Part shown: piece after piece, positions 7,956 through 16,492 of the stretch | How positions within the stretch are numbered: the stretch's first letter is position 1 | Layout of the letters: each line of letters begins with the position of its first letter | Notes under the pieces: model-generated | What the model was told of the DNA's origin: nothing | The model's input: the letters and a program-made list of their open reading frames with translations, nothing else | The model's database searches: none | NCBI GenBank assembly: GCA_013822695.1 | Contig: PNKW01000012.1 | Location: 1 to 57,774, forward strand | Direction: 5' to 3' | From: Erythrobacter sp. | Lineage (GTDB): Bacteria; Pseudomonadota; Alphaproteobacteria; Sphingomonadales; Sphingomonadaceae | Length of the DNA: 57,774 nucleotides | Made by a program: the position numbers and the translations under genes

Positions 7956-9043
7956 CAGTCGAACACCACCACCGTGCGCGCGGAGTGACCGGCGCGCATC
8001 GTGTTGAAGCCCTCGTTCACCTGCTCGAGCGAAATCCGCTCGGCGATGATCGTGTCGAGATCGAGCAGTCCGCGCAGGTAGAAATCCACCAGACGCGGCA
8101 GGTCGACCGGGAAGTGGTTCATCCCCATGATCGCGCCCATCAGCTTCTTGCCACTGAGGAGGTCAAACGCGCCGAGGCCCACCTTGCAGTCGAGCGGCAT
8201 CATCCCGAGGATCACCGCAGTGCCCCCGCGCTTGAGGCTGGCAACCGCGAGATCGGCCGAGGCCTGACGCCCGACCGCCTCGATCCCCCAATCGACCCCG
8301 CCGCCCGAGATGGCGATGATCTGCCTGGCGGCGTCTTCGGCCAGCGCATCGACGGTGTGGGTCGCGCCCAGCACTTGCGCCAGCGCGCGCTTTTCGGGCA
8401 GGGGATCGGCGGCGATGATCTTGCCCGCGCCCGCGATCTTGGCCGCGTTGATGACCGCAAGGCCCACGCCGCCGCAGCCGACCACCAGCACGGTCTCGCC
8501 GGGGGTCACCTTGCAGGCGTTGAAGATCGTCCCCGCGCCGGTCGTCACCGCGCAGCCGAGCAGCGCCGCGCGGTCGAAGGGCATGGCCTTGTCGATCGCG
8601 ACGCAGGCGTGCTCGTGGATCAGCATCTGCTCGCTGAGGGCCGAGAGGTTGAGCATCTGCGCAACCGGCGCGCCATCGGTGAAGGCGATGCGCGCAGGCT
8701 CGCCCTTGCCCCGGCGCGTGTCGCCGCCAAGGCACAGCGCCATGCGGCCGGTGACGCAGAACTCGCAATGCCCGCAGAAGGCCGAGAGGCAGGAGACGAC
8801 ATGGTCACCCGGCTTCACGGTCTGCACCTGCGATCCGACCGCGCGCACGATCCCCGCCGCCTCGTGGCCGGGAATGGCCGGGAGCGCGTGGGGGTAGTGC
8901 CCGTCGATGAAGTGCAGATCGGAGTGACAGAGACCACACGCTTTGGTGTCGATCAGCACTTCATGCGGGCCGGGCTCGGCATAGGTGACTTCGGCGATGC
9001 GAAGGCCCTGGCCGGGGGCTTCAAGGATGGCGGCTTTTGCCAA
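7955..9043 (-). CDS. zinc-dependent alcohol dehydrogenase (MDR superfamily)
   Basis: 362 aa. Catalytic zinc ligands are visible in C-G-L-C-H-S-D, G-H-E-A-A-G and L-G-C-A-V-T-T-G. The structural zinc site is F-C-G-H-C-E-F-C-x7-C. The NAD-binding fold has V-V-G-C-G-G-V-G-L. It should oxidise a primary or secondary alcohol to aldehyde or ketone with NAD in the cytosol. Co-directional and overlapping by one base with the APH-type kinase downstream, so it is part of the acyl/alcohol catabolism unit. Substrate not determinable from sequence. A palindromic repeat element lies just upstream of its start. Confidence 0.9.
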   Translation of the reverse strand: MAKAAILEAPGQGLRIAEVTYAEPGPHEVLIDTKACGLCHSDLHFIDGHYPHALPAIPGHEAAGIVRAVGSQVQTVKPGDHVVSCLSAFCGHCEFCVTGRMALCLGGDTRRGKGEPARIAFTDGAPVAQMLNLSALSEQMLIHEHACVAIDKAMPFDRAALLGCAVTTGAGTIFNACKVTPGETVLVVGCGGVGLAVINAAKIAGAGKIIAADPLPEKRALAQVLGATHTVDALAEDAARQIIAISGGGVDWGIEAVGRQASADLAVASLKRGGTAVILGMMPLDCKVGLGAFDLLSGKKLMGAIMGMNHFPVDLPRLVDFYLRGLLDLDTIIAERISLEQVNEGFNTMRAGHSARTVVVFD

Positions 9044-9062
9044 TGATGTTCTCCCAATTCCG

Positions 9063-9196
9063 CCCTCCTCTTCAGAGGAGGGCCGCGAGACTTGGTCGCG
9101 CGAGCGGCCTAGTCGCAGCGGGGTGGTGCTGCGGCGTCGCAGAAGCTCGCTTCGCTCGCCACCACCCCCCGACCCCCTCCTCTCAAGAGGAGGGGG
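9063..9196. repeat. palindromic intergenic repeat, family 1 (divergent copy A)
   Basis: Bounded by two hairpins, CCCTCCTCT/AGAGGAGGG (9063-9082) and CCCCCTCCTCT/AGAGGAGGGGG (9173-9196). The interior has GGGGTGGTG and CCACCACCCC as inverted arms, and GCGAGACTTG with CTAGTCGCAGCGGGGTGG. These are shared with copies at 13486-13602 and 14776-14887. The stem between the shared blocks differs in sequence but is still self-complementary. Confidence 0.7.
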
Positions 9197-9205
9197 AGTT
9201 AGGCG

Positions 9206-10543
9206 TCAGCGCGCCACGCCCATGTCGCCCGAGCTGAAGCTCTGACCGTCATTGGCCGCGCGCCCGTGGTTGCCGCGCAGGGCGTTGGCGGTGGGGCCGG
9301 GGCGGGGGGCGTGCTTGGCGAACTCCATATGCGCGATCGAGCGGGCGTGGACTTCGTCCGGCCCGTCGGCAAGCCGCAGGGTGCGCTGGTGGGCATAGGC
9401 CGAGGCGAGGCCGTAATCCTCCGACACCCCGCCGCCGCCATGCGCCTGGATCGCATCGTCGATGATCTTGAGCGCCATGTTGGGCGCCTGCACCTTGATC
9501 ATCGCGATTTCCTGCTTGGCCGCCTTGTTGCCGACCTTGTCCATCATGTCGGCCGCCTTGAGGCACAGCAGGCGGGTCATGTCGATGTCGATCCGCGCGC
9601 GCGCGACGCGCTCTTCCCAGACCGAGTGCTTGTAGACCGGCTTGCCGAAGGCCTCGCGCTCCTGAAGGCGGCGGCACATCTTGGCGAGTGCCTCTTCCGC
9701 GACCCCGATGGTGCGCATGCAGTGGTGGATGCGGCCCGGCCCGAGGCGGCCCTGCGCGATCTCGAAGCCGCGACCCTCGCCCAGCAGCATGTTGGTGACG
9801 GGGACGCGCACGTCCTTCATCTCGACTTCCATGTGGCCGTGCGGGGCGTCGTCATAGCCAAACACGGGCAGGTGCCTGAGGATGGTCACGCCGGGCGTGT
9901 CGATCGGCATCAGCACCTGCGATTGCTGCGCATGGCGCTGCGCCTTGGGATTGGTCTTGCCCATCACGATCGCAATCTTGCAGCGCGGATCGCCGAGGCC
10001 CGAAGACCACCACTTGCGCCCGTTGATCACATAATGATCGCCGTCCCGCTCGATCCGGGTCTCGATATTGGTCGCGTCCGAGGAGGCGGTGTAGGGCTCG
10101 GTCATCAGGAAGGCCGAACGGATCTCGCCGTTCATCAGCGGGCGCAGCCACTCTTCCTTCTGCTCGCGCGTGCCGTAGCGGTGGAACACTTCCATGTTGC
10201 CGGTATCGGGCGCCGAGCAGTTGAACACTTCCGATGCCCAGCCAAGCCGGCCCATTTCCTCGGCGCAGAGCGCATATTCGAGGTTGGTGAGGCCGGGGCC
10301 GTCGAATTCGAAAGTCTCGTCGACATGGTGGTGGCTGTCATTGCGCGGCGGCATGAACAGGTTCCACAGCCCCGCCTCCTTGGCGAGCTTCTTCTTGTCC
10401 TCGATGATCTGGATCACCTTCCACCGGTCGCCCTCGGCGTCCTGTGCCTTGTAGGTGTCCATGTTGGGGCGCACGTGCGTCTCGATGAAATCGCGCACGC
10501 GGTCACGCCAATAGGCCTGCCTTTCGGTGGGTTCGAAGTCCAT
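9206..10543 (-). CDS. acyl-CoA dehydrogenase family protein, ACAD10/11-like
   Basis: 445 aa FAD-dependent dehydrogenase. N-terminal helices lead to the beta domain with F-L-M-T-E-P and [11 protein letters not shown]. The C-terminal region has [13 protein letters not shown] and A-D-G-P-D-E-V-H. That last motif is the form found in ACAD10/11, with E as the likely catalytic base position. It would form an enoyl-CoA or eliminate a leaving group from an acyl-CoA. The start at 10543 has GAGAGGA upstream; the frame continues 27 codons further with no similarity. First of three minus-strand genes with the alcohol dehydrogenase and APH-type kinase, separated from them by a repeat. Confidence 0.88.
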   Translation of the reverse strand: MDFEPTERQAYWRDRVRDFIETHVRPNMDTYKAQDAEGDRWKVIQIIEDKKKLAKEAGLWNLFMPPRNDSHHHVDETFEFDGPGLTNLEYALCAEEMGRLGWASEVFNCSAPDTGNMEVFHRYGTREQKEEWLRPLMNGEIRSAFLMTEPYTASSDATNIETRIERDGDHYVINGRKWWSSGLGDPRCKIAIVMGKTNPKAQRHAQQSQVLMPIDTPGVTILRHLPVFGYDDAPHGHMEVEMKDVRVPVTNMLLGEGRGFEIAQGRLGPGRIHHCMRTIGVAEEALAKMCRRLQEREAFGKPVYKHSVWEERVARARIDIDMTRLLCLKAADMMDKVGNKAAKQEIAMIKVQAPNMALKIIDDAIQAHGGGGVSEDYGLASAYAHQRTLRLADGPDEVHARSIAHMEFAKHAPRPGPTANALRGNHGRAANDGQSFSSGDMGVAR

Positions 10544-10626
10544 GGGGGTTCCTCTCTCGTCCTTGATCGAAATCGAATCTTTGCATGACCGTGGCAGAGG
10601 CTTCGGCCCCCGCCAAGCTCTCATTT

Positions 10627-12069
10627 TCAGGGCACGCCTGCCTGTGTGGGCACTCCGGCAGGCCCCCGCTCGCGGGCGATCCGGGCGGCGATGCGGGCCT
10701 CGTGATCGGCGCGGGAGATGGGGAAGCGCGCCAGCCAGAAGGCCGCCGTCAGCGCAAGCACGGTGGCGACCAGCAGGTAGGCGATCGCGAGGTTACGCAC
10801 CACATCGGGCGCGACTGCCGCCTGCGTGGTGCCCGGCGCGAGGCCGACGATCTGCACGATCAGGCTGGTGAGCAGGATGCCCCCGCCAGTCGCGGCCTTG
10901 GTCACCAGCCAGTTGCCCGCATAGAACGTCCCTTCGGCGCGCTTGCCGGTGCGCTCCTCATAGGCCTCGACGATTTCGGCGACCATCGAGGTGGCCGAGA
11001 TGATCGTCACCACGCCGAAGGTGTTGGCCGCGACCATGAAGCCCATGAACAGACCCGTAGATAGCACCGATCCGGTGGTGGGCCAGAGCCCGGCGAGGAA
11101 CAGGACATAGGGCGTGGCCGCAATGGCGAGCGTCACCAGCGATCCCGCCGCGCCGCTCATCGGCTTGCCGAAGCGGCGGTGCAGCGGGCCGACGATCAGG
11201 AACATCGCCACAACCGACAGGCCCAGCGCCAGCGGGTAGAGCTTGAAGGCGAGCTCGCTGAACTGCCAGACATAGCGGGTGACATAGAGCGTGATCGAGA
11301 GCGTAAGCCCGGTGCTGACATGCGCGGCGAGCGCCCCGCAGGCGAAGATCACGAAAGCGCGTTCGCGGAAGGCGTCGAAAATCTCGCCGAAGGCCTTCCC
11401 CAGCGAGAAGGGCGGCGAGGTGGTCTCGGGCAGACGCGCGACATAGCGGTGCTGGCCCGCCGCCGATCCGATCACCGACACCAGTATGACAACCGCGCCG
11501 ACCATCCCGAACAGGGCATAGCCATCAGGCTCGAGCTGCGACTGCGGGGTCGGCAGGAACACCGTGAAGGCGAGCACCGACATGGCGAGCCCGCCGAGCC
11601 AGCCCGACAGGTAGCGGTAGCGGAACAGCGTGGTGCGCTCGACGTAATCGGCGGTAATCTCGGGCACCATGCTGATCGAGGGCACCTCGCAGGCCGAAAG
11701 CAGCAGGCGCACGCCCACCGCCAGCACCACGATCTCCCAGAAGCCCGGCACCTCGGTGAAGGGCGGGCTCCACAGCAGCACCCATGCGAGCGCCAGCGGG
11801 ACGGGGGCGATATAGAGCCACGGCAGGCGGCGGCCCCAGCGGGTATAGGTGCGGTCGCACAAGTGCCCGATCAGTGGGTCGACCAAGGCATCGATCACCA
11901 GCGCCGTCGCCAGCGCCGCGCCGACGATCCCGGCATCCACCCCCAGCACCAGATTGTAGAACGGCAGCAGGAAGAACGAAAAGCCGCCGTCCTTCACCCC
12001 GAAGGCGACCGCGCCGAAGCCGTGCATCAGTTTGAGCCGCCACGGAAGCGGCCCGGCCACAAGGCTCAT
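10627..12069 (-). CDS. MFS transporter, GPH (glycoside-pentoside-hexuronide:cation) type
   Basis: 480 aa with about 12 predicted membrane helices. Features of the GPH/MelB family include an early [10 protein letters not shown] segment, [21 protein letters not shown] and R-W-G-R-R-L-P-W in the loop after helix 2. It is an inner-membrane cation-coupled carrier. GPH carriers classically move sugars, but in sphingomonads copies sit in aromatic, steroid or fatty-acid regions, as here. The substrate is unknown. Upstream and co-directional with the ACAD/ADH/kinase genes, and divergent from the acyl-CoA dehydrogenase at 12282. Confidence 0.85.
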   Translation of the reverse strand: MSLVAGPLPWRLKLMHGFGAVAFGVKDGGFSFFLLPFYNLVLGVDAGIVGAALATALVIDALVDPLIGHLCDRTYTRWGRRLPWLYIAPVPLALAWVLLWSPPFTEVPGFWEIVVLAVGVRLLLSACEVPSISMVPEITADYVERTTLFRYRYLSGWLGGLAMSVLAFTVFLPTPQSQLEPDGYALFGMVGAVVILVSVIGSAAGQHRYVARLPETTSPPFSLGKAFGEIFDAFRERAFVIFACGALAAHVSTGLTLSITLYVTRYVWQFSELAFKLYPLALGLSVVAMFLIVGPLHRRFGKPMSGAAGSLVTLAIAATPYVLFLAGLWPTTGSVLSTGLFMGFMVAANTFGVVTIISATSMVAEIVEAYEERTGKRAEGTFYAGNWLVTKAATGGGILLTSLIVQIVGLAPGTTQAAVAPDVVRNLAIAYLLVATVLALTAAFWLARFPISRADHEARIAARIARERGPAGVPTQAGVP

Positions 12070-12177
12070 CCGCGATTGCCTCTGCTGCTTGGCGATCTGC
12101 CGATTCCGGCCACGTGTCTCTCTCCCGTTTCGGTTTCGAACCTAGACCTATTGGCCCCGGCGTCAATCGTGGTCACG

Positions 12178-12253
12178 CTGACGCTACGGCAACCAATAGA
12201 GGCAAATTGGGCGCTTGCAGCCCAGAGCGAATTGCTCCTAACGTAAGCGTCAA
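12178..12253. promoter_or_regulatory. divergent promoter region with inverted TGACGCT(T)ACG sites
   Basis: The 212-base gap between the MFS carrier and the acyl-CoA dehydrogenase contains CTGACGCTACGG (12178-12189, plus strand). It also contains TTGACGCTTACGTTA read on the minus strand (12239-12253). The two face each other and resemble the arms of the palindrome at 5847-5879. They are plausible binding sites for one regulator of the divergent catabolic genes. This is inferred from pattern only. Confidence 0.35.
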
Positions 12254-12281
12254 GTGAGAGACGAGAGAGGAGAGTCGGCCG

Positions 12282-13475
12282 ATGGCTGATCTGGAAGCAT
12301 TCCGCAGCGAAACCCGCGCGTGGCTGGAGGCCAACTGCCCGCCCGAAATGCGCGAGCCTGTGCGCGGCGAGGACGACATCTATTGGGGCGGGCGCCGCGC
12401 GACTTTCAAGAACGATGCGCAGAAGGCGTGGCTCGAGGCGTGCATCGCCAAGGGCTACACCGTGCCGATGTGGCCCAAGCAGTATGGCGGCGCGGGACTT
12501 TCTCCAGCCGAAGCCAAGGTGCTGCGCGAGGAAATGGGCCGCATCAACGCCCGCCCGCCGCTCAGCAGCTTCGGGATCTGGATGCTCGGCCCCGCGCTGC
12601 TGCATTTCGGCACCGAGGGCCAGAAGCAGCGCTTCCTCAACGAGATCGCGCGCGGGGAAATCCGCTGGTGCCAGGGCTATTCGGAGCCGGGTTCGGGTTC
12701 GGATCTCGTCAGCCTTCAGACTTTCGGCGAGGACAAGGGTGATCATTGGGTCGTCAACGGCCAGAAGATCTGGACCTCCTACGCCGACCACGCCGACTGG
12801 ATTTTCTGCCTCGTCCGCACCGACAAGGCCGACAAGTATCAGGGCATCACCTTCATGCTGTTCGACATGGCGAGCGAAGGGGTGACCACCAAGCCGATCC
12901 TGCTGATCAGCGGTAGCTCGCCCTTCTGCGAGACCTTCTTCGACAATGTCTCGGTGCCCAAGTCCTATGGCGATGATTGCCCGGCTCAGGTCGGCACCAT
13001 CAACCGCGGCTGGGACGTTGCCAAGTATCTGCTCGGCCACGAGCGCGAGATGATCTCGGGCGCGGACGGCGGCGAGCGCGCTGCGGCGATCGGCGCGATG
13101 ATGAAGCGCCATGCGGCGAAACTCGGCGATGATCTTGACCCGGTGCTGCGCGCCGAGCTCGCCAATTTCGATGTCGACGCGCTGGCCTATGCCGCGATGG
13201 GCGAGAAGTTCCTCGATGAGATCAAGGTCGGCAAGGCGCACCCCGCGCAGCCGAACATGATGAAATATGCCGGCACCGAGCTCAACAAGCGCCGCCACGA
13301 GTTGATGATGGCGGTCGGCGGTTCGCGCAGTCTCGAATGGGAGAGCGAGGCGACCGAAAAGGGCAAGCCCGCCAGGAACTGGCTGCGGACCAAGGCCAAC
13401 TCGATCGAGGGCGGGACGAGCGAAGTGATGCTCAACGTCATCGCCAAGCGCATTCTGGATTTGCCGGGGGCGTAA
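12282..13475 (+). CDS. acyl-CoA dehydrogenase family protein (catalytic-type subunit)
   Basis: 397 aa. The FAD-binding beta-domain motif W-C-Q-G-Y-S-E-P-G-S-G-S-D-L near residues 128-141 and V-N-G-Q-K-I-W-T-S-Y are standard. The C-terminal S-I-E-G-G-T-S-E-V-M-L-N-V-I-A-K-R contains the expected catalytic glutamate region. It is predicted to introduce an alpha-beta double bond into an acyl-CoA. It is followed by a second, shorter acyl-CoA dehydrogenase that lacks this motif. That arrangement is known from mycobacterial steroid side-chain enzymes that form two-plus-two heterotetramers. AGAGAGGAGAG ribosome site just upstream of the ATG. Confidence 0.9.
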   Translation: MADLEAFRSETRAWLEANCPPEMREPVRGEDDIYWGGRRATFKNDAQKAWLEACIAKGYTVPMWPKQYGGAGLSPAEAKVLREEMGRINARPPLSSFGIWMLGPALLHFGTEGQKQRFLNEIARGEIRWCQGYSEPGSGSDLVSLQTFGEDKGDHWVVNGQKIWTSYADHADWIFCLVRTDKADKYQGITFMLFDMASEGVTTKPILLISGSSPFCETFFDNVSVPKSYGDDCPAQVGTINRGWDVAKYLLGHEREMISGADGGERAAAIGAMMKRHAAKLGDDLDPVLRAELANFDVDALAYAAMGEKFLDEIKVGKAHPAQPNMMKYAGTELNKRRHELMMAVGGSRSLEWESEATEKGKPARNWLRTKANSIEGGTSEVMLNVIAKRILDLPGA

Positions 13476-13485
13476 CCGCCATTCT

Positions 13486-13602
13486 CCCCTCCCGCTTGCG
13501 GGAGGGGTTGGGGGTGGGAACGCGCATCCGCTCGCAGGCCCACCCCGCTGCGACTAGCCAGCAAGCTGGCAAGTCTCGCTACCCCTCCCGCAGGCGGGAG
13601 GG
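13486..13602. repeat. palindromic intergenic repeat, family 1 (copy B)
   Basis: Starts with a CCCCTCCCGC/GCGGGAGGGG hairpin (13486-13507) and ends with a similar hairpin at 13582-13602. The interior reads GGCCCACCCCGCTGCGACTAG, then the small palindrome CCAGCaaGCTGG, then CAAGTCTCGCT. It is the reverse complement of copy C at 14776-14887, with few differences outside a short variable stretch. It fills the gap between two acyl-CoA dehydrogenase genes. Confidence 0.8.
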
Positions 13603-13625
13603 AGGAATCTGGAGAGGGAAAACCA

Positions 13626-14765
13626 ATGCCCCTGTATCACAATGAAGATCAGGCGATGCTCGCCGACACCGCGCGCGGCTTTCTTGCCGAGGAAGGCAAT
13701 ATCGCCAAGCAGCTGCGCCACTGGCGCGACCGCAATTGCAAGGACGGCTTCGGCCATGGCCTGTGGAAGCAGATGGCCGAGATGGGCTTTACGGGCATGC
13801 TGGTGGAGGAAGCCGACGGCGGGCTCGGGATGGGCCATGTCGAGGCGGGTATCGTGCTGGAAGAGATCGGCCGCAACCTCACGCCCTCGCCGTTCCTGAC
13901 CTCTTCGGTGCTGGCGGCGACGGCGCTGAAGCACGGCTCGGCCGACCTCAAGGGCCGCTACCTGCCGGGTCTGATCGCGGGGGATTCTGTGTTCGCGGTG
14001 GCGATTGACGAGACCGCCAAGCACCGCCCGTCGCGGATCACGACCCGCGCCGAGAAGTCGGGCAATGGGTTCAAGCTGTCGGGGAGCAAGAGCTTCGTCA
14101 TTCACGGCGGTAGCGCAGACATGATCGTGGTCGCGGCGCGCACCTCTGGCGGCGATGAAGATGCGGACGGGATCACGCTGTTCGCCGTGCCCCGTGACGT
14201 TGCCGGGTTGTCGCACGATCATGTGCGCCTCGTTGACAGTTCGATGGCAACGCATACGCGCCTCGATGGCGTCGAATTGGACGGCGATGCCGTGATCGGC
14301 GAGATCGACGGCGGGCGCGCGGTGCTCGATGCCATGCTGATCGCGGGCCGTGTTGGCGCGGCGGCAGAAGGCGTGGGTGTCGCGCGCGGGGCGATGGACA
14401 TGACGGTCGACTACCTCAAGCAGAGGAAGCAGTTCGGGCGTTTGATCGGCGAGTTTCAGGCGCTCCAGCACCGCGCCAGCCACCTCTATTCCGAGGTCGA
14501 GATCGCCCGCGCGGCGACCATCAAGGCGCAGCAGCTGCTCGATGGTGGTTCGGCTCATGCCGACCTGATGGCGAGCGTAGCCAAGGCCAAGGTCGCCAAG
14601 ACCGCGCGGCTCGCGGTGCAGGAAGGCGTGCAGATGCACGGCGGCATCGGCATGACCGACGAATACGATATCGGCCTCTACATGAAGCGCGACCGCGCGC
14701 TGGCCGAGTTCCTCGGCGATGCCAACTTCCACGCCAACCGTGTGGCGGAACTGAGCGGGTATTGA
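13626..14765 (+). CDS. acyl-CoA dehydrogenase family protein, probable non-catalytic partner subunit
   Basis: 379 aa. The overall fold is that of acyl-CoA dehydrogenases: M-L-V-E-E-A-D-G-G-L-G-M near residue 60, R-K-Q-F-G-R-L-I-G-E-F-Q-A-L-Q-H and M-H-G-G-I-G-M-T-D-E-Y. At the C-terminus the usual E-G-T/G-G-T-S-E segment with the catalytic glutamate is replaced by A-E-F-L-G-D-A-N-F-H-A-N-R. It probably works with the preceding gene product as a structural or FAD-binding half of a heteromer; this is inference from mycobacterial FadE pairs. It is enclosed by two inverted repeats of the same family. Confidence 0.86.
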   Translation: MPLYHNEDQAMLADTARGFLAEEGNIAKQLRHWRDRNCKDGFGHGLWKQMAEMGFTGMLVEEADGGLGMGHVEAGIVLEEIGRNLTPSPFLTSSVLAATALKHGSADLKGRYLPGLIAGDSVFAVAIDETAKHRPSRITTRAEKSGNGFKLSGSKSFVIHGGSADMIVVAARTSGGDEDADGITLFAVPRDVAGLSHDHVRLVDSSMATHTRLDGVELDGDAVIGEIDGGRAVLDAMLIAGRVGAAAEGVGVARGAMDMTVDYLKQRKQFGRLIGEFQALQHRASHLYSEVEIARAATIKAQQLLDGGSAHADLMASVAKAKVAKTARLAVQEGVQMHGGIGMTDEYDIGLYMKRDRALAEFLGDANFHANRVAELSGY

Positions 14766-14775
14766 GCCTTCACCA

Positions 14776-14887
14776 CCCCTCCCGCCTGCGGGAGGGGAGC
14801 GAGACTTGCCAGCTTGCTGGCTAGTCGCAGCGGGGTGGGCCTTCCCGGCCCATTCCCACCCCCGACCCCTCCCGCAAGCGGGAGGGG
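14776..14887. repeat. palindromic intergenic repeat, family 1 (copy C)
   Basis: Hairpins CCCCTCCCGC/GCGGGAGGGG at 14776-14797 and 14866-14887 bound the element. The interior has GAGCGAGACTTG, CCAGCttGCTGG, CTAGTCGCAGCGGGGTGGG and a matching CCCACCCCC. It is the mirror image of copy B, so the two copies flank the acyl-CoA dehydrogenase gene at 13626-14765 in opposite orientation. The terminal GGAGGGGGG lies just before the SDR start. Confidence 0.8.
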
Positions 14888-14902
14888 GGAATGGAGAGAA
14901 AC

Positions 14903-15715
14903 ATGGACATTCAATCACTTTTCAGCCTCGAAGGCCGCATCGCCCTCGTCACCGGCGGCAGCCGCGGGATCGGCAAGATGTTCGTCGAGGGCCTGCTCGC
15001 CGCCGGTTGCGCAAGGGTCTACATCTCGGCGCGCAAACCCGATCAGATGCAGGCGACCATTGACGAGTTCGGCGCAGACCGCGTGATCGGCATCCCCGCC
15101 GACCTCTCGCAGATGGACGGCATGGTGGCGCTCGCCAATGAACTGAAGGCGCGCGAGAGCCGGCTCGATATCCTCATCAACAATGCCGGTGCCGCCTGGG
15201 GCCAGCCCTATCTCGAATTCTCCGAGGCCGGCTGGCACCGGACGATGGACCTCAACGTCAAGACGCCGTTCTTCCTGACCCAGAAGCTCCACGACCTGCT
15301 GGTCGCGGGCGGCAAGGGCGGGCGCCCGGCCAAGGTGATCCACGTCTCCTCGATCGATGGCCAGCGGATCAACCCGTGGGAGACCTATGCCTACCAGGCC
15401 TCCAAGGCGGCGGTGATCCAGCTCACCCGGCGCATGGCCGCGCGGCTGATCCACGACAATATCGTGGTGACCTCGATCGCACCGGGAGCCTTCCCGTCCG
15501 AGATGAACAAGGCCGCCAAGGACGCGCCCGATGCATCGGCCTCCGGAATCCCCGCCAAGCGCATCGGCACGCCTGAGGACATGGCGGCCGCCGCGATCTA
15601 CCTTTGCAGCCGCGCGGGCGACTATGTGGTGGGCGAGACGCTGACGGTCGATGGCGGGGTGGTCAACGCGCTGCTCCCCAACCACTTTGCCGACCCGAGC
15701 GGCGGCGGTCACTGA
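14903..15715 (+). CDS. SDR family oxidoreductase
   Basis: 270 aa classical short-chain dehydrogenase. Cofactor motif T-G-G-S-R-G-I-G at residues 17-24, N-N-A-G near residue 95, and catalytic Y164-x3-K168 in Y-Q-A-S-K. A terminal D-G-G-V segment ends the fold. It would reduce or oxidise a keto/hydroxy group with NAD(P). Closest in wording to 3-oxoacyl-ACP/CoA reductase-like members, but the substrate is open. The ATG at 14903 is preferred over 14891 because GGAGA at 14893-14897 sits at good distance. Third gene of the catabolic run after the two dehydrogenases. Confidence 0.9.
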   Translation: MDIQSLFSLEGRIALVTGGSRGIGKMFVEGLLAAGCARVYISARKPDQMQATIDEFGADRVIGIPADLSQMDGMVALANELKARESRLDILINNAGAAWGQPYLEFSEAGWHRTMDLNVKTPFFLTQKLHDLLVAGGKGGRPAKVIHVSSIDGQRINPWETYAYQASKAAVIQLTRRMAARLIHDNIVVTSIAPGAFPSEMNKAAKDAPDASASGIPAKRIGTPEDMAAAAIYLCSRAGDYVVGETLTVDGGVVNALLPNHFADPSGGGH

Positions 15716-15740
15716 TCGGTGCTGCGAGCGCCGCACAAGA

Positions 15741-15775
15741 AGGGCCGCCGGTTCGCTCCGGCGGCCCCTTTTTTG
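15741..15775 (+). terminator. Rho-independent terminator after the SDR gene
   Basis: Perfect 10-bp stem GGGCCGCCGG (15742-15751) / CCGGCGGCCC (15758-15767) with loop TTCGCT, followed by C and six T. It closes the acyl-CoA dehydrogenase/SDR transcription unit, 26 bases after the stop. Confidence 0.9.
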
Positions 15776-15791
15776 TACGCGGCTTAGGCGA

Positions 15792-15820
15792 TTGCGGCCT
15801 TTGCCGGATCGGCATAGACT
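15792..15820 (+). promoter_or_regulatory. putative sigma70-type promoter for the YbjN gene
   Basis: TTGCGG at 15792-15797 and TAGACT at 15815-15820 are spaced by 17 bases, 32 bases upstream of the start codon at 15853. The preceding gene is closed by a terminator, so a promoter is needed here. Confidence 0.35.
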
Positions 15821-15852
15821 GACGCGTCGTTACACTTGCGAGGGCCGCAATC

Positions 15853-16479
15853 ATGCTCAGATTTCCCAAGACTGTGTTCGCGGCCTGCGGGCTTGCGCTG
15901 ATGCTGCCGGGCGCGGCCGTCGCCCAGCAAGCCGCACCCGAAGCGCCGAAAGCCGCGGAGGAGGAGGAGTTCCTGCTCGACGAGGCCCCCGCCGCGCCCG
16001 CCGAAGTCACGCCCGAAATCACCGCCATCCTCGAGCAGATGGATCAGGTGATCAAGGCGCTTGATGCCGGGGCGGAGCGCACTGGCAACAGCTGGCAGTT
16101 CACGCTGCAGGAGCGCACCATGCTGGTCGTCACCGATACCAACGCCGGACGGATGCGGATCATCACCCCGATCGCGATGGTCGAAGACCTGCCCGATGGT
16201 GCGATGCAGCGGCTGATGCAGGCCAATTTCGATACCGCCCTCGACGCGCGCTATGCGGTGGCGCAGAACCTTGTCTGGGGCGCGTTCATCCATCCGCTCG
16301 ACACCCTCACCCAGCGCGATTTTGCCGCGGGGATTCTCCAGACCCATGCCATCGGCGAAACCTTCGGCACCACCTTTTCGAGCGGCGCCATCAGCTATGG
16401 CGGAGGGGACAGCAGCGCGATCTACGAAGAGCAGCTGAAGGCCCTGCTCGAAGACATCGAGCGCAACGCCTCCACCTGA
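15853..16479 (+). CDS. YbjN domain-containing protein, exported
   Basis: 208 aa. A signal peptide (L-A-L-M-L-P-G-A-A-V-A-Q) is followed by an Ala/Pro/Glu-rich stretch and a YbjN-like domain of the type III secretion chaperone-like fold, with F-D-T-A-L-D-A-R-Y-A-V and L-V-W-G-A-F-I-H-P-L. YbjN proteins are linked to stress and motility regulation in enterics, but the exported alphaproteobacterial members are uncharacterised. Stand-alone gene between a terminator and a hairpin. Confidence 0.7.
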   Translation: MLRFPKTVFAACGLALMLPGAAVAQQAAPEAPKAAEEEEFLLDEAPAAPAEVTPEITAILEQMDQVIKALDAGAERTGNSWQFTLQERTMLVVTDTNAGRMRIITPIAMVEDLPDGAMQRLMQANFDTALDARYAVAQNLVWGAFIHPLDTLTQRDFAAGILQTHAIGETFGTTFSSGAISYGGGDSSAIYEEQLKALLEDIERNAST

Positions 16480-16492
16480 TCCGGACAAAAAA

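Noticed and set aside
5916..7988. A 690-codon open frame on the plus strand
   Set aside because: It is antisense to dapD and the APH-type kinase, has Arg/His/Asp-rich composition typical of reversed GC-rich genes, and shows no family similarity.
7985..9046. A 353-codon plus-strand frame opposite the alcohol dehydrogenase
   Set aside because: Shadow frame without similarity; the zinc sites are on the minus strand.
9266..10588. A 440-codon plus-strand frame opposite the ACAD11-like gene
   Set aside because: Shadow frame; the minus-strand gene carries clear motifs and a ribosome site.
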